From: DASXMT01 sp963803065
GTDB lineage: Bacteria; Actinomycetota; Acidimicrobiia; Acidimicrobiales; RAAP-2
NCBI GenBank assembly: GCA_963803065.1
Contig: CAWDKW010000004.1
Span: 496,001-560,000, forward strand
DNA: 64,000 bases
Direction: 5' to 3'
This document shows, piece after piece, positions 44,374 through 52,779 of this stretch. Every line of letters starts with the position of its first letter. The first letter of the stretch is position 1. The position numbers and the translations under genes were made by a program. Below the pieces are notes generated by a model. The model searched no databases. It was not told the origin of the DNA and worked only from the letters and a program-made list of their open reading frames with translations.

Positions 44374-45972
44374 TCATTTCATCTCCACTTGCTCAAGGTA
44401 CCTCTCGTCCCAGTGGACGAACTGCTCTTGGGGGAGGAGCAGGCAGTGGGTGGGCTCGAGGGCGGCGACGAAGTCACGGTCGTGGCTGACAACGAGGACC
44501 GTGCCCTCCCAGTCGCTGAGCATGCCCCCGACGGCCTTGATCGACGAGGGGTCCAAGTTGTTGGTCGGCTCGTCGAGGAGGAGTACGTTGGCCTGGCCGG
44601 CGGCCAGCATGGCCAGCCCCAGCTTGGCCCGCTCGCCGCCCGAGAGCGTGCCCGGCATCTGGTGGGCGGCCTTTCCGGCGATGCCGAACGATCCCAGCAA
44701 GGCCCGTCGCTCCGTCTCCGTAGTCAACACGCTGTCGTCGAGGTTCTCGAGCACGGTGGCGCCCAGGTCGACCTGCTCGTGCTCCTGGGCGAAGTAGCCC
44801 AACGCCACGTTGGCCCCCAGCTCGATGGTGCCTCCCGAGGGCTCCTGCACACCGGCCAGGCAGCGGAGCAGGCTCGACTTGCCGGCACCGTTGCGCCCGA
44901 CGATGACGATCCGATCGCCACGCCGAGCGTGGAACTCCACCTTGGACAAGACGGTTGCGTTCCCGTAGCGCACGGCGAGCTCGTGGGTGCGTAGGGGCAC
45001 CTCGCCGGATCGGCGGGGAGTGGGCAGTCGGAACTTGCTGGCCCGCTCGCGCTTACGGACGTCGGTCGTGGACGACTCCAGCCGCTCGACTCGCTTGTCG
45101 ATCGACTTGGCGATGCGGGCCCGCCGGTTGGTGCTGCCCCGCATGGAGTCGGCCAGCGTGGACAGGCGCTTGATCTCCCGTCCTTCTAGCTGGGCGGCCC
45201 GTTCCCGTTGGCTCGTATCCGCCTCCAGCTGGATGAGGTAGCTCGAGTAGGTTCCCTTGAACTCGTGCAGGCGACTGTCGGAGAGGTGGAGCACCTTGTC
45301 GATCGAGCGGTCGAGCAGCTTCAGGTCATGGCTGACCACGAGGATGGCGCCACTGAACCGCTGGAGCTCCTCCATCAGCCACTTCTTGGCCGGGAGGTCG
45401 AGGTGGTTCGTCGGCTCGTCCAGGATCATCATGTCGGGCCCCTGGAACAGGATGCGGATGAGGTCGACCCGTCGCCGCTGGCCCCCGGACAGCCCCTCGA
45501 TGTCCTCGAGCAGCAACTCCTGGCGCAGGCCGAGTCCGTCGGCCAGCCGGGCCATGATGGCCTCGGCCTCGTAGCCGCCGTTCTCGCGGAACTGCTCCTC
45601 CAGGTCGGAGAACAGCTCGATGTTCTCCGAGCTCGGGTCCTTGCTCATCTGCGTGCGGGCCTTGCCCAGCGCGTCGTCGAGGACGTCGAGGCCGCGGGCG
45701 GACAAGACGTGGGAGAACCCGTTGGGGTCGAGCCCGAGCCCGTTGGGCACCGGGACCTGGGGTAGATAACCGTAGGTTCCACGGATGCGCACGCTGCCCG
45801 TGGAGCGGACACTGCGCCCCGGTTCCTCGATGACCACCGAGATGAAGGTCGACTTGCCCGACCCGTTGCGGCCGACCAGCCCGACCTTCTCGCCCGCGCC
45901 GATCACGAAAGAGGCGTCCCGGAGCAGAGTCCGGTCGCCGATCTCGATGGTGAGGGAGGATCCGACGATCAT
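44374..45972 (-). CDS. ABC-F family ATPase (Uup/EttA-like)
   Basis: The 532-residue protein has two ABC domains and no membrane segments: Walker A LVGRNGSGKST and IVGRNGAGKSS, signatures LSGGQRRRVDL and LSGGERAKLGL, and DEPTNHLDLP / DEPTNNLDP. A charged linker between them (about residues 240-310, rich in Arg, Lys and Ser) is the tRNA- or P-site-interacting region of ABC-F proteins, which act on the ribosome as translation or antibiotic-protection factors. Which subclass it belongs to is not clear. The ATG at 45972 has no good Shine-Dalgarno sequence. Confidence 0.92.
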   Translation of the reverse strand: MIVGSSLTIEIGDRTLLRDASFVIGAGEKVGLVGRNGSGKSTFISVVIEEPGRSVRSTGSVRIRGTYGYLPQVPVPNGLGLDPNGFSHVLSARGLDVLDDALGKARTQMSKDPSSENIELFSDLEEQFRENGGYEAEAIMARLADGLGLRQELLLEDIEGLSGGQRRRVDLIRILFQGPDMMILDEPTNHLDLPAKKWLMEELQRFSGAILVVSHDLKLLDRSIDKVLHLSDSRLHEFKGTYSSYLIQLEADTSQRERAAQLEGREIKRLSTLADSMRGSTNRRARIAKSIDKRVERLESSTTDVRKRERASKFRLPTPRRSGEVPLRTHELAVRYGNATVLSKVEFHARRGDRIVIVGRNGAGKSSLLRCLAGVQEPSGGTIELGANVALGYFAQEHEQVDLGATVLENLDDSVLTTETERRALLGSFGIAGKAAHQMPGTLSGGERAKLGLAMLAAGQANVLLLDEPTNNLDPSSIKAVGGMLSDWEGTVLVVSHDRDFVAALEPTHCLLLPQEQFVHWDERYLEQVEMK

Positions 45973-46083
45973 CAGGAAGAGGGGGTGAGCGGGGCCTGAC
46001 CGGACATGGGTACCGGTGCGAAGTGCCGGACGCTCCCGGCGCGATCAACCCACCCGTTATTCTCCCACACCGTTCGCGTCAGG

Positions 46084-46178
46084 CGGTTCAACCTCCCGAT
46101 ACCAGCCCGTCGCCCAGCGGTGGGGCCACGCGGCTCAACCTCCCGATACCAGTTCGTCCCCCCCGACCGGTGGGGTCA
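46084..46178. repeat. Diverged 47-bp tandem duplication at the dus 3' end
   Basis: 46084-46130 and 46131-46178 align over their length; the first 22 bp (46084-46105 and 46131-46152) differ at one base. The right-hand copy contains the dus stop codon (46137-46135, minus strand), and the left-hand copy is its downstream duplicate. The remaining gap 45973-46083 shows nothing recognisable. Confidence 0.85.
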
Positions 46179-47283
46179 GGTCGTCGACGCTGTGGAGCCA
46201 TCCGGCAGGGAGCGCCACCGGCCGGGGCCCATTGGTGTGGCCCCTGGCCATCCGCAGCGCCTCGAGGGGGAAGGGCTGGTTCCCATCCAGCCGGCCCACG
46301 GCGGCCTCCAGGTCGGCCATCGAGTCGAGCCTGGCCATGGCCCGCCGGTGCTCGCCGCCCACCGGGAAGCCGGTCAGGTACCAGGACACGTGCTTGCGGA
46401 ACTGGCGGATCCCGCGGCTCTCTCCGAAGACCTCGCACAGCAACCGGGCGTGGGTGACCATGACCGCCGCCACCTCGCCCAGGTCGGGCGGGCGGCGTTG
46501 CCGGCGGCCGGCAAAGGCGTCAGCCAGGTCACCGAACAGCCACGGCCGGCCCAGGCAGCCCCGCCCGACCACCACGCCGTCGCACCCGGTGGCGGCCATC
46601 ATGGCCAGCGCATCGGACGCCTCCCAGATGTCACCGTTCCCAAGGACGGGGATGCCGGCGATGTGGGCCTTCAGTTCGCCGATGGCGGTCCAATCGGCCG
46701 ATCCGGAATAGAGCTGCTCGGCCGTACGGGCGTGCAGGGCGACGGCGGCTGCTCCCTCTGCCTCCGCCAACCGCGCCGATTCGAGGAAGGTGAGATGGGA
46801 GCGGTCCACCCCGAGTCGGAGCTTCACCGTGACCGGGACCGATCCCGCCGCCCTCACGGCGGAGCGGATGATCGCCTGGAGAAGGGCCCGATGCACCGGA
46901 AGGGCTGCGCCACCCCCCTTGCGGGTCACCTTGGCCGCCGGGCAGCCGAAATTGAGATCGATGTGGTCGACGCCGATGTCGCCGACGAGCCGCCGCACCG
47001 CGGCGTGCATGACCACCGGGTCCACCCCGTAGAGCTGCACGCTCCGGCAGGGATCGCCATCGGCAAAGGCGACCATGTCGAGCGTCTTGGCGTTCCCCTC
47101 GACCAGGGCGCGCGCCGTGACCATCTCGCTGACGTAGAGACCTGCGCCGTAGGTGCGGCACAGGCGGCGGAAGGCCCGGTTTGTCACTCCCGCCATGGGG
47201 GCGAGCACCACGGGTGGATCGATCTCGAGCGGCCCGACAGCGAGCGGCTGGACGGCCATCATGGCAGGTGCTTCCGTGCTCAT
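46135..47283 (-). CDS. dus: tRNA-dihydrouridine synthase
   Basis: This 382-residue flavoenzyme reduces uridines in the tRNA D-loop. It has VVLAPMAGVTNRAFRRL, HIDLNFGCPAAKVTRKGGGAAL (catalytic Cys in GCP), VKLRLGV, ALHARTAEQLYSG and PVLGNGDIW, then GCDGVVVGRGCLGRPWLF. It is closest to the DusB type. ATG 47283 overlaps the maf stop (ATGA), so maf and dus are translated from one mRNA. A longer start at 47292 is possible but lies inside maf. The C-terminal 30 residues belong to the region duplicated downstream. Confidence 0.94.
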   Translation of the reverse strand: MSTEAPAMMAVQPLAVGPLEIDPPVVLAPMAGVTNRAFRRLCRTYGAGLYVSEMVTARALVEGNAKTLDMVAFADGDPCRSVQLYGVDPVVMHAAVRRLVGDIGVDHIDLNFGCPAAKVTRKGGGAALPVHRALLQAIIRSAVRAAGSVPVTVKLRLGVDRSHLTFLESARLAEAEGAAAVALHARTAEQLYSGSADWTAIGELKAHIAGIPVLGNGDIWEASDALAMMAATGCDGVVVGRGCLGRPWLFGDLADAFAGRRQRRPPDLGEVAAVMVTHARLLCEVFGESRGIRQFRKHVSWYLTGFPVGGEHRRAMARLDSMADLEAAVGRLDGNQPFPLEALRMARGHTNGPRPVALPAGWLHSVDDLTPPVGGDELVSGG

Positions 47284-47873
47284 TGGGCCCACAGGTCGGT
47301 GATCTCGATGCCAATCCGGCCCAAAAGGATCCGAAAGGTGGGCAGGGACAGGCCGACGACGTTCCCCGGGTCACCTTCAATGCCCCTGACGAAGGGGGCC
47401 GATCGCCCGTCCAGGGTGAACGCGCCAGCGACGACCAACGCCTCGCCGCTGGCCACGTAGGCGTGGAGCTCGTCGTCGGTGATGGGGGCGAAGCGGACGA
47501 CGGTGGATGCGATCGCGGTCACCACGTCCCCCGAGGACCCGTCGATGACGCAGTGGCCGGTGTGCAATGTCCCCTCGGCGCCCCGCATCCGGGACAGCCA
47601 GTCGACGGCCTGTGCGGCCGAGGCGGGCTTGCCGTGGGCCTCGCCTTCGAACTCGAAGACGGAGTCGCACCCGACGATCAGGGCGTCGCCGGCCCGGTCG
47701 GCCACTGCCGACGCCTTACGCTCGGCCAGCGTCCTGACCAGGGAGGGGACGTGGTCGTCATCGACCGCCTCCGAGACGCCGCTGACCATGACCGTGGGGT
47801 CGAACCCGGCCTCGCGCAAGAGGCGCAGTCGTGCCGGGGATGCGGAGGCGAGCACGAGGCGACGGGTCGGCAC
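47280..47873 (-). CDS. maf: Maf/YhdE family nucleotide pyrophosphatase
   Basis: The 197-residue protein begins VPTRRLVLASASPARLRLLREAG (the SxSPRR-like motif with Ala-Arg), then VGCDSVFEFEGEAHGKP and DGRSAPFVRGIEGDPGNVVGLSLP. Maf proteins hydrolyse non-canonical or modified nucleoside triphosphates, and some arrest division. Translation could be read further upstream through the 20-bp repeats, but homology begins at GTG 47873. It overlaps dus. Confidence 0.92.
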   Translation of the reverse strand: MPTRRLVLASASPARLRLLREAGFDPTVMVSGVSEAVDDDHVPSLVRTLAERKASAVADRAGDALIVGCDSVFEFEGEAHGKPASAAQAVDWLSRMRGAEGTLHTGHCVIDGSSGDVVTAIASTVVRFAPITDDELHAYVASGEALVVAGAFTLDGRSAPFVRGIEGDPGNVVGLSLPTFRILLGRIGIEITDLWAQ

Positions 47874-47900
47874 GGCATACCAGTGTGGCAGCCGGCGACC

Positions 47901-47960
47901 CACCGACGGCCCACGGGGGCCACCGATGGCCCACGGGAGCCACCGACGGCCCACGGGGGC
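47901..47960 (+). repeat. 20-bp tandem repeat, three copies, between divergent maf and DUF3039 genes
   Basis: CACCGACGGCCCACGGGGGC occurs at 47901, 47921 (two substitutions) and 47941. It lies 28-87 bp upstream of the maf start, so copy number could affect promoter spacing. Confidence 0.95.
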
Positions 47961-48036
47961 CCACCTCCGGCCCCGATCGCCCAGAAGCACACGCGGGCTA
48001 TCGCTCGCCGGCCCGCAAATGCGCGAACCTGTGTTG

Positions 48037-48366
48037 ATGACGCAAATGGAGACGGCTACCTCGCCGACGATCTCGCCGACCACCGCGCCGACGAAAGCGC
48101 CGACCATCTCGCCCACCACGGTGGATCCCCTGCTCGACGGGGATCATGAGCGGATGACCCACATCGTGCTCGAGGGCTTCAAGCCGGAGAAGGGTGACTT
48201 CGTCTCGGCCGGCCCGTCCGTGGTGGAGGGCATGGTGAACGGCACCGCCGTGCGGGCCCTGTGCGGCAAGGTGTGGGTCCCGGGCCGTAACCCCAGGCGC
48301 TACCCGGTCTGCCCTACCTGCAAGGAGATCGCCGAGGGCAAGGGCTGGAAGGTCCCGGCCAACTAA
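48037..48366 (+). CDS. DUF3039 domain-containing protein
   Basis: The 109-residue protein has a Thr/Pro/Ser-rich N-terminus made of near-repeats (residues about 8-30), then the DUF3039 core: HIVLEGFKPEKGDFVSAGPSVVEGMVNGTAVRALCGKVWVPGRNPRRYPVCPTCKEIAEG. The Cys in ALCGK plus the CPTC pair probably bind zinc. DUF3039 is an actinobacterial family of unknown function. It is separated from the deaminase gene by three bases. ATG 48037 is the most upstream good start; ATG 48046 is a close alternative. Confidence 0.85.
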   Translation: MTQMETATSPTISPTTAPTKAPTISPTTVDPLLDGDHERMTHIVLEGFKPEKGDFVSAGPSVVEGMVNGTAVRALCGKVWVPGRNPRRYPVCPTCKEIAEGKGWKVPAN

Positions 48367-48369
48367 GCC

Positions 48370-49473
48370 ATGAGCCGGACCGAGAAGGACCAGCCGGAGG
48401 GCGAGGCGGCCCAGCAGTCGCAGGTCGCTCCGGCGTGGCGGTCCGAGGGCGGGGTCTCGGTAGTCGACCGGCTGGCCCGGGAGCTGCCCAAGGCCGAGCT
48501 CCACCTCCACCTGGAGGGCACCCTCGAGCCCGAGCTCTTCTTCCGCTTGGCGGCGAGGAACAGGGTGGCGGTGCCCTACGCCGACGTCGGCGCCATCCAC
48601 GATGCCTACGTCTTCGAGAACCTGCAGTCGTTCCTCGACCTCTATTACCAGGGCTGCGACGTCCTGGTGGCCGAGGAGGACTTCTACGAGCTGACGGCGG
48701 CCTATGTCCGCCGCGCCGCGGACCAGGGCGTGCGCCACGCCGAGGTCTTCTTCGACCCGCAGACCCACACCGACCGCGGCATCCCCCTGGGTGCGGTGGT
48801 CGACGGGATCCGTCGGGGACTGGACGAGGCGGCCTCGGCCTTCGGGATGACCTCGTTCCTGATTCCGTGCTTCCTGCGCCACCTCAGCGCCGAGGCGGCC
48901 ATGGCCAGCCTGGAGGACCTCCTCGGCTTCCGGGAGGCGTTCGTCGCTGTCGGCCTCGACTCGGGCGAGCAGGGCAATCCGCCATCCAAGTTCACGGCCG
49001 TGTTCGACCGGGCTCGGGCCGAAGGGCTTCTCACCGTGGCCCACGCCGGCGAGGAGGGGCCACCGGCCTACATCAGGGAGGCCCTCGACCTGCTCGAGGT
49101 CCGCCGGATCGACCACGGTGTCCGCTGCCTCGAGGACGAGGGGCTGGTAAAGCGCCTGGTGGCCGAGCAGGTCCCCCTGACCGTGTGCCCGCTCTCCAAC
49201 GTGAAGCTACGAGTGTTCCCCACCCTCGAACAGCACAATCTGGGCCGCCTGCTCGATGCCGGCCTGGTCGTGACCGTGAACTCGGACGACCCCGCCTACT
49301 TCGGCGGGTACGTCGCCGACAACCTGGCCGACACCGCCCACGCCCTCGACCTCTCCGGCTCCCAGATCGTACAGCTGGCCACCAACTCGTTCGACGCATC
49401 GTTCCTGCCCGAGGCGGACAAGGAGCGCCACCGGGGCGACGTCCGCCTCGTGGCCCGGGCACTGCTCCCGTGA
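48370..49473 (+). CDS. Adenosine deaminase family protein, probably adenine deaminase
   Basis: The 367-residue TIM-barrel amidohydrolase shows the metal site HLHLEGTLEPELFF, ADQGVRHAEVFFDPQTHTDRG, the catalytic HAGEEGPP, RIDHGVRCLED, LTVCPLSNVKLRVF and VTVNSDDPAYFGG. The FDPQTHTDRG and EQGNPPSKF segments are characteristic of the adenine deaminase (Aah1-like) subgroup rather than true adenosine deaminase. It supplies hypoxanthine or inosine for salvage. The stop overlaps the next gene (GTGA). Confidence 0.9.
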   Translation: MSRTEKDQPEGEAAQQSQVAPAWRSEGGVSVVDRLARELPKAELHLHLEGTLEPELFFRLAARNRVAVPYADVGAIHDAYVFENLQSFLDLYYQGCDVLVAEEDFYELTAAYVRRAADQGVRHAEVFFDPQTHTDRGIPLGAVVDGIRRGLDEAASAFGMTSFLIPCFLRHLSAEAAMASLEDLLGFREAFVAVGLDSGEQGNPPSKFTAVFDRARAEGLLTVAHAGEEGPPAYIREALDLLEVRRIDHGVRCLEDEGLVKRLVAEQVPLTVCPLSNVKLRVFPTLEQHNLGRLLDAGLVVTVNSDDPAYFGGYVADNLADTAHALDLSGSQIVQLATNSFDASFLPEADKERHRGDVRLVARALLP

Positions 49474-50462
49474 CCGGCACGAGCACGGAGGACCGGGTCG
49501 CCCCGCCGGAGCTCGACCAGGCGATCATCCGCACCACCGATCTGGTCAAGGTCTATCCGGGCACGGACTTCCGGGCCGTCGACGAGTTGAGCCTGACCGT
49601 CGGGGCGGGAGAGATCTTCGGGCTGCTCGGCCCCAACGGCGCCGGCAAGACGACCACGGTCGGGGTGCTGACCACCAGGGTCATCCCCACCTCGGGGTCG
49701 GCCCTGGTGGGAGGGATCGACGTGGTGGCCCACCCGGCCCTGTCCAAGCAGCTCCTGGGCGTGGTCTCCCAGCAGAACACGCTCGACCGCCAGCTCAACG
49801 TGTGGGAGAACCTCTACTTCCACGGACGTCTGTTCGGCATCGGGGCGAAGGAGTCGCGGCGGACGGCCACCGAGCTGCTGGAGAAGTTCCAGCTGGCGAA
49901 GTGGGCCAAGGCTTCGGTCTATGCCCTGTCGGGAGGGATGGCCCAGCGCCTCATGGTGGCGCGATCCATCTTTCACCGGCCCGCCGTGCTCTTCCTCGAC
50001 GAGCCCACTGCCGGCCTCGACCCCCAGAGTCGCCTGGCCCTGTGGGAGATCCTGCGCGAGCTCAACCGCGATGGGCAGACCATCCTGCTCACCACCCACT
50101 ACATGGAAGAAGCCGACCAGCTGTGTGGCCGAGTGGCCATCATGGACCACGGCAAGGTCCTGGCCCTCGACACGCCGGCCAGGCTCAAGCAGGGCGTGGG
50201 TGCGGACACCATCGTGACCGTCAAGGCCGTGGGCGATCCCGAGGCACTGACCGCCGCCCTCACCCACACCGTGACCGGGGTGACGAAGAGCCGGACCATC
50301 GACGGCGGCGTCGAACTCCACGTCAGGGCGGGTGAGCGCCTCGTGCCCCGGATCGTGACTGCAGCCGAGGCGGCCGGGTTCCCCGTCGCCGACCTCTCGG
50401 TGGCCGAGCCCAGCTTGGAGACCGTCTTCATCAGCCTGACCGGCAAGGAGCTGCGCGAGTGA
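49470..50462 (+). CDS. ABC exporter ATP-binding protein (DrrA-like)
   Basis: The 330-residue ATPase has Walker A LLGPNGAGKTTT, a Q-loop in GVVSQQNTLDRQLNVWENLYFHGRLFG, signature LSGGMAQRLMVARS, Walker B LFLDEPTAGLDP and the switch His in LLTTHYMEEADQL. The C-terminal extension, ending SLETVFISLTGKELRE, is typical of DrrA/NodI-type exporters of drugs, lipids or polysaccharides. The GTG overlaps the deaminase stop, and the gene overlaps the permease (GTGA), so the ATPase and permease are a pair. The substrate is unknown. Confidence 0.93.
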   Translation: MTGTSTEDRVAPPELDQAIIRTTDLVKVYPGTDFRAVDELSLTVGAGEIFGLLGPNGAGKTTTVGVLTTRVIPTSGSALVGGIDVVAHPALSKQLLGVVSQQNTLDRQLNVWENLYFHGRLFGIGAKESRRTATELLEKFQLAKWAKASVYALSGGMAQRLMVARSIFHRPAVLFLDEPTAGLDPQSRLALWEILRELNRDGQTILLTTHYMEEADQLCGRVAIMDHGKVLALDTPARLKQGVGADTIVTVKAVGDPEALTAALTHTVTGVTKSRTIDGGVELHVRAGERLVPRIVTAAEAAGFPVADLSVAEPSLETVFISLTGKELRE

Positions 50463-51349
50463 CGACGACCGTGAACCCGACCCGTACCTATGACGGACAC
50501 CGGGTGGTCCGGTCGCCGACCCGTTCGGCCGGGGCGGCGAGCTGGCTTGCCCTCCGGGCCCTCATCTTGCGCGACCTGGTCGTGCTGAAGAAGAACTTCG
50601 TAGAGTTCGCCGTGCGCACCCTGGTGCAGCCCTTCTTGCTCTGTTTCGTGTTCCTGTACGTCTTTCCCAAGATCGGCCAGGGCATCGGCGGAGGCGGTAG
50701 CGCCCAGGCCGAGTCCGGTTTCGCCACCGTGCTCGTCGCCGGCGTGGTGGGGATCTCGATCATGTTCCAGGGCGTCCAGGCCGTGGCCATGCAACTGGCG
50801 CAGGAGTTCGGCTTCACCCGGGAGATCGAGGACCGGGTGCAGGCGCCGTGCCCCATCTGGCTGGTGGCCACCTCGAAGGTGCTTTCGGGAGGAGCTCAGG
50901 GGATCATCTCGGCCATCATCGTGCTGCCCATCGCCTCGGTCGTCCACGCCCCGGGGGTGAAGCCCGACCTTTCGTTCCACTGGTGGATCGTGGTCACCAT
51001 CGTGCCCCTGGCCTGCATCGCCATGACCTCGCTGGGTTTGGTCCTGGGAACCAGCTTCGAGCCGCGCAACATCGGGCTCATGTTCGGGTTCGTCGTGCTG
51101 CCGATCACCTTCCTCGGGGGCACGTACTACGAGTGGACCCGTTTGGCCCCGGTGGAGATCGGTGGGTTCCACTGGCTGCAGACCCTGGTGCTGATCAACC
51201 CGCTCATCTACGTCAACGAGGGCATGCGGGCCGCGTTCACCGACGCACCCCATATGCATCTCTATGTGATCTATCCGGTGATCGTGGCGTTCATCGCCGC
51301 CTTCATGGCCATCGGGCTGCGGAACTTCCGGGCCAAGGTCCTGAGCTGA
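50459..51349 (+). CDS. ABC-2 type transporter permease (DrrB-like)
   Basis: The 296-residue protein has six predicted helices and the ABC-2 motif region GTYYEWTRLAPVEIGGFHWLQTLVLINPLIYVNEGMRAAF before the last helix. The N-terminus is cytosolic with a Leu/Arg-rich coupling segment (LALRALILRDLVVLKKNF). It partners with the ATPase encoded directly upstream, forming a half-transporter that dimerises for export. GTG 50459 is fixed by the overlap with the upstream stop. Confidence 0.92.
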   Translation: MTTTVNPTRTYDGHRVVRSPTRSAGAASWLALRALILRDLVVLKKNFVEFAVRTLVQPFLLCFVFLYVFPKIGQGIGGGGSAQAESGFATVLVAGVVGISIMFQGVQAVAMQLAQEFGFTREIEDRVQAPCPIWLVATSKVLSGGAQGIISAIIVLPIASVVHAPGVKPDLSFHWWIVVTIVPLACIAMTSLGLVLGTSFEPRNIGLMFGFVVLPITFLGGTYYEWTRLAPVEIGGFHWLQTLVLINPLIYVNEGMRAAFTDAPHMHLYVIYPVIVAFIAAFMAIGLRNFRAKVLS

Positions 51350-51405
51350 ACCGAGCTGTCGTCGACCGGCCCGGGCCCCTAGAGAGTCCCGAGCGGGCCG
51401 TCCGG

Positions 51406-51588
51406 TCAGTGGTCGGGGACCAGCTCGCCGTGGTCTCGGCAGCGTGCCCGATAGCCGCCCGGGCTGACCGTCACCGTCAGGCGCCGGCCGCAGGTGGGGC
51501 AGAACCGCGGTGGGTCGAGCTCCCGCCCGCAGCCAGCACACTGCTGGACGGCTGCGCCACACCCGGTGCAGTGGAGCGGGTCGGTCAC
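51406..51588 (-). CDS. bsaP: Biotin synthase auxiliary protein BsaP
   Basis: The 60-residue protein is Cys-rich: HCTGCGAAVQQCAGC, then FCPTCGRRLTVTVSPGGYRARCRDHGEL. The closing segment matches what I recall of the small actinobacterial protein (Rv1590-like) encoded next to bioB that supports the iron-sulfur cluster chemistry of biotin synthase. It starts 20 bases after the bioB stop on the same strand, exactly where BsaP is found. A generic double zinc ribbon is the alternative, but the position makes BsaP much more likely. Confidence 0.83.
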   Translation of the reverse strand: MTDPLHCTGCGAAVQQCAGCGRELDPPRFCPTCGRRLTVTVSPGGYRARCRDHGELVPDH

Positions 51589-51608
51589 CGCCGCAGGCCA
51601 GGCCCGGC

Positions 51609-52715
51609 TCAGAGGACCCCGGTCAGCGTGCCGACGGGCATGCGGAGATCGGCGAGCATCTGGAGGTCCTGGTCGGCTGAGCGACCCAGGGTGGTCAAGT
51701 AGTTGCCCACGATCAAGGCGTTGATGCCCGACGTCAGGCCCATGGACTGCAGGTCGCGCAAGGTCACCTCACGACCGCCGGCGTAGCGCAGGATGACGCC
51801 GGGGAGCCCCAGCCGGAAGAGGGCGATCCAGCGGATCGCTTCCCAGGCGCCGACGGGCTGTTGGTCGCCGAGGGGGGTGCCCGGACGGGGGTTGAGGAAG
51901 TTGAGTGGGACCTCGGTCGGATCGAGCTCCTGGAGCTGGGTGAGGAGCTCCACCCGCTGGTCATCGGTCTCACCCATGCCGATGAGCGCCCCGCAGCACA
52001 GCTCCATCCCGTGGTCGCGCACAAGGCGGCAGGTCGCTTCTCGCTCCTCCCAGGTGTGGGACGTGACCACGTTGGCAAAGAAGGATCTGGCCGTCTCGAG
52101 GTTGTGGTTGTAGCGGTGGACGCCGCCCTCGGCCAGGCGGCGGGCCTGGTCCTCGGTGAGGAGGCCTGCGCTCACGGCCACGTTCAGCCCGGTCGAGTCG
52201 CGCACCAACGGGACCAGCTCCAAGATGCGCCCGAGGGTCCGTTCGTCGGGGCCCCGGACGGCCAGCACGATGCAGAACTCGGAGGCGCCCGAGGCCTTGG
52301 TCTCCCGGGCCGCTTGGAGGACCTCGTCGGCGTCGAGGAAGGGGGTGGCCTTCACGGGCGTCTCGAACCGGGACGACTGCGAGCAGAAGTGGCAATCCTC
52401 CGGGCAGCCGCCGGTCTTGGCCGAGAGGATTCCCTCCACCTCGACCTCGGGCCCGCACCAGGCCAACCGGACCTGGTGGGCAAGCGCGGCCAGTGAGGTG
52501 ACCCATCGGTCGGGCAGCTCGGCCAGGGCGCCGAGCTCGGAGGCCGTGAGCAGGCGACGCTCGTCGAGCAGGGCGACCTCTGCGTCGGCCAGCCTTTTCC
52601 GTGCCGCTTTGGAGTCGATCTCCGGATGGTCGGTCCCTGGTGCGGTGGGGCGCCGGTTGGGCATGCCGAGGGAGACGGTGGTACGAGTGGGGGCAGCAGT
52701 GGCGTCGCCGGGCAT
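51609..52715 (-). CDS. bioB: Biotin synthase
   Basis: BioB inserts sulfur into dethiobiotin. This 368-residue radical SAM enzyme has the cluster motif CPEDCHFCSQSSRF preceded by VEGILSAKTGG, then VHRYNHNLETARSFF, CCGALIGMGET, VPLNFLNPRPGTPLG and GREVTLRDLQSMGL, with conserved Arg and Cys residues for the auxiliary cluster. The first 35 residues are extra. A -10 box TACCGT (minus strand, 52727-52722) lies six bases before ATG 52715, so the mRNA is probably leaderless. It is unlinked to bioAFD (11 kb away) and followed by bsaP. Confidence 0.96.
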   Translation of the reverse strand: MPGDATAAPTRTTVSLGMPNRRPTAPGTDHPEIDSKAARKRLADAEVALLDERRLLTASELGALAELPDRWVTSLAALAHQVRLAWCGPEVEVEGILSAKTGGCPEDCHFCSQSSRFETPVKATPFLDADEVLQAARETKASGASEFCIVLAVRGPDERTLGRILELVPLVRDSTGLNVAVSAGLLTEDQARRLAEGGVHRYNHNLETARSFFANVVTSHTWEEREATCRLVRDHGMELCCGALIGMGETDDQRVELLTQLQELDPTEVPLNFLNPRPGTPLGDQQPVGAWEAIRWIALFRLGLPGVILRYAGGREVTLRDLQSMGLTSGINALIVGNYLTTLGRSADQDLQMLADLRMPVGTLTGVL

Positions 52716-52721
52716 GGCTGT

Positions 52722-52727
52722 ACGGTA
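52722..52727 (-). promoter_or_regulatory. -10 box of a leaderless bioB promoter
   Basis: TACCGT on the minus strand ends six bases before the bioB ATG. It lies in the 64 bp between bioB and the divergent acyl-CoA dehydrogenase. No biotin-regulator palindrome is evident there. Confidence 0.5.
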
Positions 52728-52779
52728 GCGGGCCGCCCACCAGTGACGAAATCGAACAAGCGAACGACAGGAGAAGCAT

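Noticed and set aside
47901..47960. Possible CRISPR-like array
   Set aside because: The 20-bp units are directly adjacent without spacers, and no cas genes are present. The same applies to the other tandem repeats.
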